Below, piece by piece: positions 1 through 5,500 of a stretch of 5,500 nt of DNA. How positions within the stretch are numbered: the stretch's first letter is position 1; each line of letters opens with the position of its first letter. A program made the position numbers and the translations under genes. The DNA comes from Suilimivivens sp964507235 (GTDB taxonomy: Bacteria > Bacillota > Clostridia > Lachnospirales > Lachnospiraceae). The notes beneath the pieces are model-generated. The model ran no database searches, was not told where the DNA came from, and saw only the letters and a program-made list of their open reading frames with translations. The stretch lies in the NCBI GenBank assembly GCA_964507235.1, contig CAZDPE010000139.1:1-5500 (forward strand). The letters are read 5' to 3'.

Positions 1-1168
1 TGTATGCCTTATCCACATCTATCACCACAAAATAATTTTCATCTATTTCCTTTATCTTTTTCTGAATATAATCCACTACCTCACTGTCAGTCATAACATA
101 ATCAAAAGGCACTGCCACATCAAAAATCAGATTAGTATGAGTGGGACCATGAACAATACGAAAATCATGAAAACTGATTTTCCCTTCCATGCCTGCAATA
201 ATATCCGCAAGCTTACTTTTAATTTCATTTGTCAATTTATCATCCAGAAGAACAGGATCCATATGAATGACCGCACTGCATTTCAATTCTCTGGCCAGCC
301 TGTGTTCAATCGTATCTATCATGTCATGAAGTGCCAGAATATCCCCCGCAGCAGGAACCTCAACATGAACCGAAAGCATCACTCTGCCCGGTCCGTAATT
401 ATGCACAACCAGGTCATGAAGTCCTATTACGCCCCTGTCACGGTATTCCATAATAATCCCTTCAATCTTTTTCACAAATTCCGGCTCAGGCGGCTGCCCC
501 AGAAGCGGACTTATGGTTTCCTTTGCAGCGCTGTATCCTGCAAAAAACACAAAAAGAGCTACAATCACGCCACAATATCCGTCTATCTGAAGTCCCGTTG
601 CCTTAGCCAGCAGTGTAGTTGCAAGTACCACAAAGGTCGCAATTGTATCGCTTAAACTGTCCTTTGCAGCGGCATCCATTGCGGCGCTGTCAATTTTTTG
701 ACTGACCGCTCTGTTATACAAGGCCATATATACCTTAACCAGAATAGAAATTATCAAAATCACTATAACCAGCGTGCCTGCCTCTATGGCAGAAGGATGA
801 ATAATCTTGCTCACAGAGGTCTTCAGTAATTCAAATGCCATAATCAAAATCACGACAGACACCAGAAAGCCTGAAATATACTCAATCCGGCCATGACCAA
901 AAGGATGGGCGCTGTCAGGCTTATGGCCGGAAAGCCGGAATCCCGCCAGTGTAATCACGGAAGAACCTGCGTCAGACAAATTATTAAATGCATCTGCGGT
1001 AATTGCAATGGAACCGCTGATATAGCCTGCCAAAGCCTTAACGATAAACAAAAATATATTCAGCACAATACCCACCGTTCCGCAAAGCATCCCATAAGCT
1101 TTCCGGACATCAGGGTCGCTTATGTCCTGATAATTCGTAATCAGTAATTTTGCAAGCAATGATATCAT
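1..1168 (-). CDS. Cation diffusion facilitator (CDF) family metal exporter, possibly Mn-type; 3' end cut by the window edge
   Basis: CDF proteins are membrane antiporters that export divalent metals in exchange for protons. I translated 389 codons from ATG 1168; no stop occurs before base 1, so the C-terminus is missing. The CDF signature PDSAHPFGHGRIEY lies at residues 84-97. Hydrophobic helices sit at about 30-50, 52-78, 100-118, 130-150, 170-188 and 197-212. The TM2 motif FNNLSD gives N62 and D66; TM5 KDSLSD gives D170 and D174. This N-D/D-D quartet is the pattern described for manganese-type CDFs, so Mn export is an inference. A cytoplasmic ferredoxin-like C-terminal domain (about 226-305, ending IHMDPV) is followed by a second, similar segment (about 330-389). 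The start is supported by AAAGGGAG at 1188-1181, with a slightly long 12-base gap; the ATG at 1178 is out of frame. It is the last visible gene of the helicase-TPR run. The family call is firm; the metal is not. Confidence 0.93.
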   Translation of the reverse strand, partial: MISLLAKLLITNYQDISDPDVRKAYGMLCGTVGIVLNIFLFIVKALAGYISGSIAITADAFNNLSDAGSSVITLAGFRLSGHKPDSAHPFGHGRIEYISGFLVSVVILIMAFELLKTSVSKIIHPSAIEAGTLVIVILIISILVKVYMALYNRAVSQKIDSAAMDAAAKDSLSDTIATFVVLATTLLAKATGLQIDGYCGVIVALFVFFAGYSAAKETISPLLGQPPEPEFVKKIEGIIMEYRDRGVIGLHDLVVHNYGPGRVMLSVHVEVPAAGDILALHDMIDTIEHRLARELKCSAVIHMDPVLLDDKLTNEIKSKLADIIAGMEGKISFHDFRIVHGPTHTNLIFDVAVPFDYVMTDSEVVDYIQKKIKEIDENYFVVIDVDKAY

Positions 1169-1180
1169 AATACTGCATAT

Positions 1181-1188
1181 CTCCCTTT
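1181..1188 (-). promoter_or_regulatory. Ribosome binding site of the CDF gene
   Basis: AAAGGGAG on the minus strand ends 12 bases before ATG 1168. It lies only 2 bases from the out-of-frame ATG at 1178, which is too close to serve as a start, so it favours the 1168 start. Confidence 0.55.
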
Positions 1189-1220
1189 ACGCATGTTCAT
1201 AATTATTTTTATTTTACGGC

Positions 1221-1249
1221 ATTATAACTAAAAACACAATTCCGGTTTA
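1221..1249 (-). promoter_or_regulatory. Possible promoter for the CDF gene
   Basis: A perfect TATAAT lies on the minus strand at 1226-1221, within the 78-base gap between the TPR gene stop and the CDF start. At 17 bp spacing the -35 position (1249-1244) reads TAAACC, only three of six matches to TTGACA, and it overlaps the TPR gene stop codon. I see no terminator hairpin in this gap. Readthrough from the helicase-TPR unit, with or without this extra promoter, is therefore possible. AT-rich gaps produce TATAAT by chance, so the call is tentative. Confidence 0.35.
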
Positions 1250-2623
1250 AAATTCCGTGGTCCACTCATGTTCTCCGCCCCAATCTCCTATCAGCTGGGT
1301 TGTGGTGCCTTCATGGGTGGCCACTCTTGTTTCAAAACGGTAATTCATCTGAGGTACATATTGTCCTCCAATTTTAACATTGCTGTATAAATAAACAAAC
1401 TCATAAGTAGTATGGGGATAATACTCTCCGTTCTCCGAAGCTGGCTCATAAGAAATACAGATACGCTGCACCCCTGCATCTTCCTGCTTCATTCCCCACA
1501 CGCTGATTACACCATCTGTATCCGGATTTTCTTCAAAATCCAAAAAAGAGAATTGAAAGCTTCCATCCTCATTTATGATTTTCATCATCTCACGGCTTAC
1601 GGGAATATAAGTTTCTCCCTTCCAGTATTCCATGGTTCCTGCAATAAATTCATCCCTGATTGCAATATATTCACTGCTGTTCATAAATTCTCTGACAGGG
1701 GAAAAATCTCCTGATTCAAAAACAGCAAAAGCCTGTGAAAAATAATCCTGTACCTGAACCGCCTTTTCCATACAGGCAATCAGCTGCTCCAGCTTTTCGC
1801 TGCTTTCAACCTGCGCAGCTTTTACAAGCAAATCACAGTAATCCTGCAGATGTTTTACCTCCAGAAGCATTTTAGCAGTATCCGGAACCGCAAACTTAAT
1901 AATTTCGGCTTTCAATTCTTCGGAAGGACTTGCTTCATAAACCTTCATCATTCTCAGCATTAAATCCTGATACTGCTCATAACCGCAGCTTTCTTCCTGT
2001 GAACCGGAGAAATCACTGCAAAACAATCCTGTCTGTTCCGGAGTATCCTGCAGCAATTTTTCATAACATACATCCAACAACCTGAATGCATCTTCGTTTT
2101 CAGAATTTTCTTCCAATACCTCCACGCATTTTTCCATAGTATTTAATGTGCATTTCTGATTATTAATATCTTCTACCGCTTCATTCAGCAAAACAGTACA
2201 ATAATACTGAAGCAGGCTTTCATCCTGAGTAGTTTCCCAGCCTTTATATAAAACCTGCTCCGCCAGGACATTATCCTCTTTCGTAAGGTAAACCCCTGCC
2301 ATCGCATGGTATGCCTGAACAGAAGAAGAATCTATTTGAAGCGCTTCCTCACAGGAGGCTATCGCATCTTCATAATCCTGTTTTTCCATAAAAGTACTGG
2401 CTGCACTCAGTTTCCTGGATATTCTGATTTCAGGCGCCAGCTTCACGCAAAGCACTCCCACGGCTGCAAATACAATAATTACGGCTGCTGCCATGACAAG
2501 CTTCTCAATTAATACAATTCTCTGCCGCCTTTTGCGCCTTCTTATCCTTGCTTTTCTGCCTGCAATTTTTCTGCCTGCAATTTTCCCCCCCGGAAGCTTT
2601 TTCCTTTCATTTTTATGTCCCAT
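1247..2623 (-). CDS. Membrane-anchored TPR-repeat protein of unknown function
   Basis: I do not recognise a named family. From ATG 2623 the protein has 458 residues. Residues 1-38 are extremely basic (GRKIA repeats, then RIRRRKRRQR). One hydrophobic helix follows at about 42-63. The positive-inside rule predicts the N-terminus in the cytoplasm and the rest outside. Residues about 72-136 resemble two TPR units (YEDAIASCEEALQID is a typical TPR helix pair), which suggests protein binding. Residues about 137-330 are mainly helical and acidic. Residues about 332-458 look like a beta-rich domain ending GDWGGEHEWTTEF. No catalytic motif, lipobox or cleavage site is apparent. An in-frame TTG at 2632 would add three residues but lies only 2 bases from AGAGG, so I prefer ATG 2623 (11 bases). 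The helicase stop overlaps this AGAGG, implying coupled translation. A scaffold or envelope role is a guess. Confidence 0.85.
   Translation of the reverse strand: MGHKNERKKLPGGKIAGRKIAGRKARIRRRKRRQRIVLIEKLVMAAAVIIVFAAVGVLCVKLAPEIRISRKLSAASTFMEKQDYEDAIASCEEALQIDSSSVQAYHAMAGVYLTKEDNVLAEQVLYKGWETTQDESLLQYYCTVLLNEAVEDINNQKCTLNTMEKCVEVLEENSENEDAFRLLDVCYEKLLQDTPEQTGLFCSDFSGSQEESCGYEQYQDLMLRMMKVYEASPSEELKAEIIKFAVPDTAKMLLEVKHLQDYCDLLVKAAQVESSEKLEQLIACMEKAVQVQDYFSQAFAVFESGDFSPVREFMNSSEYIAIRDEFIAGTMEYWKGETYIPVSREMMKIINEDGSFQFSFLDFEENPDTDGVISVWGMKQEDAGVQRICISYEPASENGEYYPHTTYEFVYLYSNVKIGGQYVPQMNYRFETRVATHEGTTTQLIGDWGGEHEWTTEF
2552..2584 (-). repeat. 15-bp tandem repeat within the start of the TPR gene
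   Basis: The plus strand holds a perfect period-15 repeat of about 2.2 copies (unit TTTTCTGCCTGCAAT). It encodes two copies of a five-residue unit, GRKIA, in the basic cytoplasmic tail of the TPR protein. A degenerate preceding GGKIA makes the protein pattern nearly three units long. Because the period is a multiple of three, gain or loss of a unit would keep the reading frame. Confidence 0.85.
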
Positions 2624-2634
2624 ATTTTCCAAAA

Positions 2635-2639
2635 CCTCT
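2635..2639 (-). promoter_or_regulatory. Ribosome binding site of the TPR gene, overlapping the helicase stop
   Basis: The minus strand reads TAAGAGG: the final A of the helicase stop codon (2641-2639) is the first base of AGAGG. Spacing is 11 bases to ATG 2623 and only 2 bases to the alternative TTG 2632, which favours the ATG. Ribosomes ending the helicase could restart directly on the TPR gene. Confidence 0.6.
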
Positions 2640-4210
2640 TACCAATACTTTTTTCCCAGTTTTATGCCGCTCTTCTGATTTCTGCGTTTATTGCGGCTGC
2701 GCTCGTCTTCCCTCGCCTTTCGTCCGCTTTCTTTGTCCCTTCGCCCGTTCCGTCCTTTTCCGTCTTCCTTTTCAGCGCGATTGTTTCGTCGTCTTTTGTC
2801 TGATATCCGCCCTTTTTTGTTTCCGGCGTCATCATAACGTCCAAAGCGGCTGCGCCTGTCAAATACCTGTCTTTCTTCTTTGATTTCCTCCGGCTCATCA
2901 CCAATCCGCATCTGCATAAAGGCCGCTGCCAAATCAAGCGCTGTAAAGCCTTTTTCTTCCGCAGTCTTCTCTATAACAGCCTTCAAGCCATCAAGATTCT
3001 TCTGTTCCATAATCTCCACAGCTTCTGCAAATACCTTCCCTGATTTGGCCCTGACAATATCCTTAGGCGCCGGAAGCCTTCTTTCTTTGATTTCCGTATG
3101 ACAAATGCGTTCAATTTCTCGAATCTTATACACTTCTCTGCCGCATACAAGTGTAAAGGAACGTCCTGTCTTACCTGCCCTTCCTGTCCGCCCGATACGG
3201 TGCACATAATATTCTATGTCCTCAGGAACATCATAATTAAATACTGCGTCCACACCGCTTACATCAATTCCTCTTGCCGCTACATCCGTTGCAATCAAAA
3301 CAGCACATCTTCCGGTTCTAAAGGAATTCATCACCATGTCACGCTGATTCTGGGATAAATCTCCATGAAGCCCCTCTGCCTGATAGCCTCTGTCCTTCAA
3401 TATCTCAGCCAGTTCATCCACCATTTTTTTCGTATTACAAAATATCAGACTTCTGACAGGCTGATAATAATCCATGAGTCTGCAAAGCGCTTCTATTTTG
3501 TCTTTTTTCGCAATGCGGTAATAAGCCTGCTTAATGGCTGCCACTGTAATCTCTTCCGGCGTTACCCTGATATACTGTGCATTATTTTGATACTCATGAG
3601 TGATATCCAAAATAGGCTTCGGCATTGTCGCTGAAAAAAGCGCCATCTGATGTTCCTCAGGCATATCCTTTAAAATCGTTTCAATATCCTCACGAAATCC
3701 CATATTCAGCATTTCGTCCGCCTCATCAAGAACTATCATCTTGATATTTTCCGTTTTTATTGTATGACGGCGCATATGATCCATAACTCTGCCCGGCGTA
3801 CCCACTACAATCTGGACTCCCTGGCTTAAAGCCCGAATCTGTCTTGAAATATCCTGCCCTCCGTAAACAGGCAGCACTTTAATCCCATGCATGAATTTAG
3901 CCAATCTGCGGATTTCCTCAGCCGCCTGAATAGCCAGTTCTCTTGTAGGACAAAGTACAATTCCCTGAAGCTTCCTTAAGGAAGGGTCAACATTTTGTAT
4001 CATCGGAATACCAAAAGCAGCAGTTTTTCCTGTTCCGGTCTGGGCCTGTCCGATAATATCCTTTCCCGCAAGCAAGATGGGAATTGCCTGTTCCTGAATC
4101 GGCGACATGGTTTCAAATCCCATTTCTTCCACCGCTCTCAGAATATTATCGTTTATATCCGCATCTTTAAAATTCATCTTTTTTTCGGCAATCTGCACTT
4201 CCTGTTCCAT
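2639..4210 (-). CDS. ATP-dependent DEAD-box RNA helicase, CshA/DeaD type
   Basis: These enzymes use ATP to unwind short RNA duplexes in the cytoplasm, typically in mRNA decay, ribosome assembly and cold adaptation. Numbered from ATG 4210 (523 residues), all core motifs are intact: Q motif with Q39, motif I AQTGTGKT (56-63), Ia PTRELA (88-93), Ib TPGR (138-141), II DEAD (162-165), III SAT (193-195), IV LIFCNTK (255-261), V ATDVAARGID (307-316) and VI HRIGRTGR (337-344). A helical extension (about 360-445) follows, then an 80-residue Arg/Lys/Asp/Glu-rich tail ending LGKKYW that probably binds RNA. I see no clear DbpA-type RNA-binding domain. AGAGG lies 6 bases before ATG 4210 and directly abuts an in-frame TTG at 4216, so ATG is the likely start. 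It is the first gene of the helicase-TPR unit. The motifs and the run KVLPVYGGQDISRQIRAL suggest CshA rather than RhlE or DbpA; that subfamily choice is from memory. Confidence 0.97.
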   Translation of the reverse strand: MEQEVQIAEKKMNFKDADINDNILRAVEEMGFETMSPIQEQAIPILLAGKDIIGQAQTGTGKTAAFGIPMIQNVDPSLRKLQGIVLCPTRELAIQAAEEIRRLAKFMHGIKVLPVYGGQDISRQIRALSQGVQIVVGTPGRVMDHMRRHTIKTENIKMIVLDEADEMLNMGFREDIETILKDMPEEHQMALFSATMPKPILDITHEYQNNAQYIRVTPEEITVAAIKQAYYRIAKKDKIEALCRLMDYYQPVRSLIFCNTKKMVDELAEILKDRGYQAEGLHGDLSQNQRDMVMNSFRTGRCAVLIATDVAARGIDVSGVDAVFNYDVPEDIEYYVHRIGRTGRAGKTGRSFTLVCGREVYKIREIERICHTEIKERRLPAPKDIVRAKSGKVFAEAVEIMEQKNLDGLKAVIEKTAEEKGFTALDLAAAFMQMRIGDEPEEIKEERQVFDRRSRFGRYDDAGNKKGRISDKRRRNNRAEKEDGKGRNGRRDKESGRKAREDERSRNKRRNQKSGIKLGKKYW

Positions 4211-4216
4211 ATCCAA

Positions 4217-4221
4217 CCTCT
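4217..4221 (-). promoter_or_regulatory. Ribosome binding site of the helicase gene
   Basis: AGAGG on the minus strand ends 6 bases before ATG 4210, normal spacing. The in-frame TTG at 4216 touches the site with no gap and cannot be the main start. This removes two residues from the longest possible reading frame. Confidence 0.7.
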
Positions 4222-4282
4222 GTCTTTCCCAATTTTATCTTTATATATCTGCACATCTGTATTCATCTGTTGAATACAATAG
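4222..4282 (-). promoter_or_regulatory. Likely promoter region of the helicase-TPR unit, boxes uncertain
   Basis: The upstream gene ends in a terminator, so the helicase needs its own promoter here. The stretch is AT-rich. The best -10 candidate on the minus strand is TATAAA at 4245-4240, inside ATATATAAAGATAAAAT. I find no convincing TTGACA-like -35 at 16-18 bp from it, so the region is inferred from position more than from motif. Confidence 0.3.
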
Positions 4283-4320
4283 AAAAGACACCACTCGTGA
4301 TAAAAGTGCTGTCTTTTTTT
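4283..4320 (-). terminator. Intrinsic terminator after the glycosyltransferase gene, possibly bidirectional
   Basis: The arms are plus-strand 4283-4295 (AAAAGACACCACT) and 4305-4317 (AGTGCTGTCTTTT). They pair over 13 positions with one internal mismatch and enclose a 9-base loop. Read on the minus strand, the stem ends in TTTT followed by CTATTGTATT. Read on the plus strand, it ends in seven T. The hairpin lies about 80 bases after the glycosyltransferase stop and before the helicase, where a unit boundary is expected. The T tract is better in the plus direction, yet no plus-strand gene precedes it. Confidence 0.75.
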
Positions 4321-4376
4321 ACGAACTTCTAAAGTATATCCGTAAACTAATGTAATGTCAAGTGTTAGTCTTCTAC

Positions 4377-4400
4377 AAATTCGATATTAAATTCGATATT
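4377..4400. repeat. Perfect 12-bp tandem duplication at the glycosyltransferase stop codon
   Basis: AAATTCGATATT occurs twice head to tail on the plus strand (4377-4388 and 4389-4400). On the minus strand the first copy begins inside the glycosyltransferase TAA stop, and the rest lies in its 3' untranslated region, upstream of the terminator. It looks like a simple slippage or duplication event; no function is apparent. Confidence 0.9.
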
Positions 4401-5362
4401 TACATTTTCCGTTCCTCTTCATTAAGAAACTGTTCAATAATATATCTGGGGCGCGCTTTTGTTTCCAGATAAATCTTTCCTATATATTCTCCCACCACGC
4501 CAAGTGAAAGAAGAATCAGTCCGCCAATCGCCCATACTGAAACCATTAATGTTGTCCAGCCTACAATGGTTGCGCCCATAAAATGCCGAATCAGACTATA
4601 AATTAAAATTCCTATGCTGATTAAAAAAATAAAAAATCCCAGCCCGGTAATCAACCTGATGGGCTTCGTACTTAAAGAGGTTATTCCTTCCACGGCAAAA
4701 GAAATCATTTTTCCCAACGGATACTTGCTTTCTCCCGCAAAACGTTCTCCTCTTTCATAGTATACAACATCCCAGGAGTAACCAATCATAGGAACAATTC
4801 CTCTTAAAAATAAATTGACCTCCTGAAATTCCGCAAGACCCTCAAGCGCGCGCTTACTCATCAAACGGTAATCCGCATGATTGAATACCGTGTTGGCCCC
4901 CATAGAATTCATCAGCTTATAAAATCCTTCTGCCGTAGCCTTCTTAAAAAAAGTATCCTTCGCCCGGCTGCTTCTTACTCCATAAACAATATCAATGCCG
5001 CTTAAAAACTTATCGACCATTTCATCAACAACATTAATATCATCCTGCAAATCAGCGTCCATGGAAATCACCATATCCGCATATTCTTTGGCTGTCATAA
5101 GACCTGCAAGCAAAGCATTCTGATGTCCCCGGTTTTTACTTAAGCTAATACCGCTGTATAAGCAATCCTCCTCATGCAATGCCTTAATAATTTCCCAGGT
5201 TTTATCTTTGGAGCCATCATTTACGAACAATATGCGGCTTTCTTTACCAATTTTACCGCTTTCGACCAGAAATTTTAATTTTTCTTTTAAACGCCTGGCT
5301 GTTTCAGGCAATACTTCTTCCTCATTATAGCAGGGAATTACAAGATAAAGTGTATCATTCAC
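4400..5362 (-). CDS. Family 2 glycosyltransferase with two membrane helices, GtrB/CsbB-like (polyprenyl-phosphate sugar transferase)
   Basis: Relatives move a sugar from a UDP- or GDP-sugar onto undecaprenyl phosphate at the inner membrane face, supplying lipid-linked sugar for later decoration of wall or surface polymers. In this 320-residue protein the GT-A nucleotide-binding fold shows IPCYNEEEVLP (9-19), VNDGSKDKT (47-55) and the metal-binding DAD at 102-104 inside MDADLQDD. HADYRLM (162-168) and RGERFAGESKYP (204-215) are typical of the GtrB/DPM1 group. Two hydrophobic helices (about 236-258 and 267-291) are followed by the conserved GEYIGKIYLE-TKARPRYI segment. Length fits the family (about 310-330). 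The GTG start at 5362 is supported by AAGGAGG 8 bases upstream; no in-frame ATG lies near it. It appears monocistronic, with its own promoter and terminator. No flippase or final transferase gene is visible, so the sugar and acceptor polymer are unknown. Confidence 0.95.
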   Translation of the reverse strand: MNDTLYLVIPCYNEEEVLPETARRLKEKLKFLVESGKIGKESRILFVNDGSKDKTWEIIKALHEEDCLYSGISLSKNRGHQNALLAGLMTAKEYADMVISMDADLQDDINVVDEMVDKFLSGIDIVYGVRSSRAKDTFFKKATAEGFYKLMNSMGANTVFNHADYRLMSKRALEGLAEFQEVNLFLRGIVPMIGYSWDVVYYERGERFAGESKYPLGKMISFAVEGITSLSTKPIRLITGLGFFIFLISIGILIYSLIRHFMGATIVGWTTLMVSVWAIGGLILLSLGVVGEYIGKIYLETKARPRYIIEQFLNEEERKM

Positions 5363-5370
5363 GGGAGCGT

Positions 5371-5377
5371 CCTCCTT
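5371..5377 (-). promoter_or_regulatory. Strong ribosome binding site of the glycosyltransferase gene
   Basis: AAGGAGG on the minus strand is a full Shine-Dalgarno match, 8 bases before GTG 5362. It establishes the GTG as the start. Confidence 0.85.
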
Positions 5378-5396
5378 AAATCATCATTATCTTTTA

Positions 5397-5425
5397 AGTA
5401 TAGCACCATTTCTTTTATTTAGCGA
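5397..5425 (-). promoter_or_regulatory. Probable extended -10 promoter of the glycosyltransferase gene
   Basis: The minus strand reads TGCTATACT at 5405-5397: a TATACT -10 box with the TG of an extended -10 element. At 17 bp spacing the -35 position (5425-5420) is TCGCTA, a weak match to TTGACA, as is common with extended -10 promoters. Transcription would begin near 5390 and give a leader of about 28 bases containing the AAGGAGG site. Confidence 0.5.
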
Positions 5426-5457
5426 CTGTTTTATTTCGCATTATGTTTCGTAACAGT
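5425..5457. repeat. Short inverted repeat just upstream of the glycosyltransferase promoter
   Basis: ACTGTT (5425-5430) and AACAGT (5452-5457) form a 6-bp inverted repeat separated by 21 bases. Between them, on the minus strand, ACGAAAC and GCGAAAT are two similar short boxes. The left arm touches the proposed -35 box, so it could be a regulator site, but it is short enough to occur by chance. I see no gene in the remaining 5458-5500. Confidence 0.25.
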
Positions 5458-5500
5458 TCAGCCATGCAGAAACAATTGTACAATATGACCGTGAGAGCTT

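Noticed and set aside
137..1147. Plus-strand open frames at 137-655 and 893-1147
   Set aside because: They are antisense to the CDF gene, whose minus-strand translation carries clear family motifs throughout; the plus-strand products have no recognisable features.
1169..1260. Terminator between the TPR gene and the CDF gene
   Set aside because: The two AATTCCG copies here are direct repeats, not inverted, and I found no stable hairpin followed by a T run on the minus strand.
2420..2460. Lipoprotein signal (cysteine after the TPR protein membrane helix)
   Set aside because: The residues before the cysteine, GVL, do not fit a lipobox (L-A/S-G/A-C).
2621..2632. TTG at 2632 as the start of the TPR gene
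   Set aside because: It leaves only 2 bases after AGAGG, whereas ATG 2623 has an 11-base gap. It would add just three residues.
2493..2937. Several open frames on both strands over the helicase tail and the start of the TPR gene
   Set aside because: They are by-products of biased base composition in the Arg/Lys-rich coding region. The products are low complexity and have no start-site support.
4208..4216. TTG at 4216 as the start of the helicase
   Set aside because: It abuts the AGAGG site with no gap; ATG 4210 has the normal 6-base spacing.
5475..5484. 10-bp palindrome ATTGTACAAT near the right edge
   Set aside because: It is a short AT-rich palindrome with no second copy and no visible gene context; chance is a sufficient explanation.

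Overview
The window looks like an ordinary chromosomal stretch from a low-to-moderate GC, anaerobic Firmicute. My best guess is Clostridia, Lachnospiraceae-like, inferred from strong AGAGG/AAGGAGG ribosome binding sites, codon and amino-acid style, a CshA-type DEAD-box helicase and a long-form cation diffusion facilitator (CDF). I cannot name the species. All four supported genes are on the minus strand, so transcription runs from the right end to the left. There is no sign of phage, insertion sequence, CRISPR, tRNA or rRNA.

Right to left: 5363-5500 is upstream sequence with a probable extended -10 promoter and an AAGGAGG site. These drive a family 2 glycosyltransferase with two C-terminal membrane helices (4400-5362, GTG start), of the polyprenyl-phosphate sugar transferase type. 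After its stop codon come a perfect 12-bp tandem duplication and a hairpin terminator (4283-4320), which should separate it from the next unit.

The second unit begins near 4245 with a DEAD-box RNA helicase (2639-4210) that has every core motif and a long, highly charged C-terminal tail. A membrane-anchored TPR protein of unknown function (1247-2623) follows 15 bases later, and its Shine-Dalgarno site overlaps the helicase stop codon, so the two are probably co-transcribed and translationally coupled. After a further 78 bases, with a possible internal promoter and no clear terminator, comes a CDF-family metal exporter (1-1168), which runs off the left edge just after a second copy of its C-terminal domain.

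Functionally the window combines envelope glycosylation, RNA remodelling, an unknown membrane-associated TPR protein and metal efflux. I see no evidence that these form one dedicated system. The points most worth checking are the TPR protein and its coupling to the helicase, the duplicated C-terminal domain and Mn-type metal ligands of the CDF protein, and small repeats that could vary in length.
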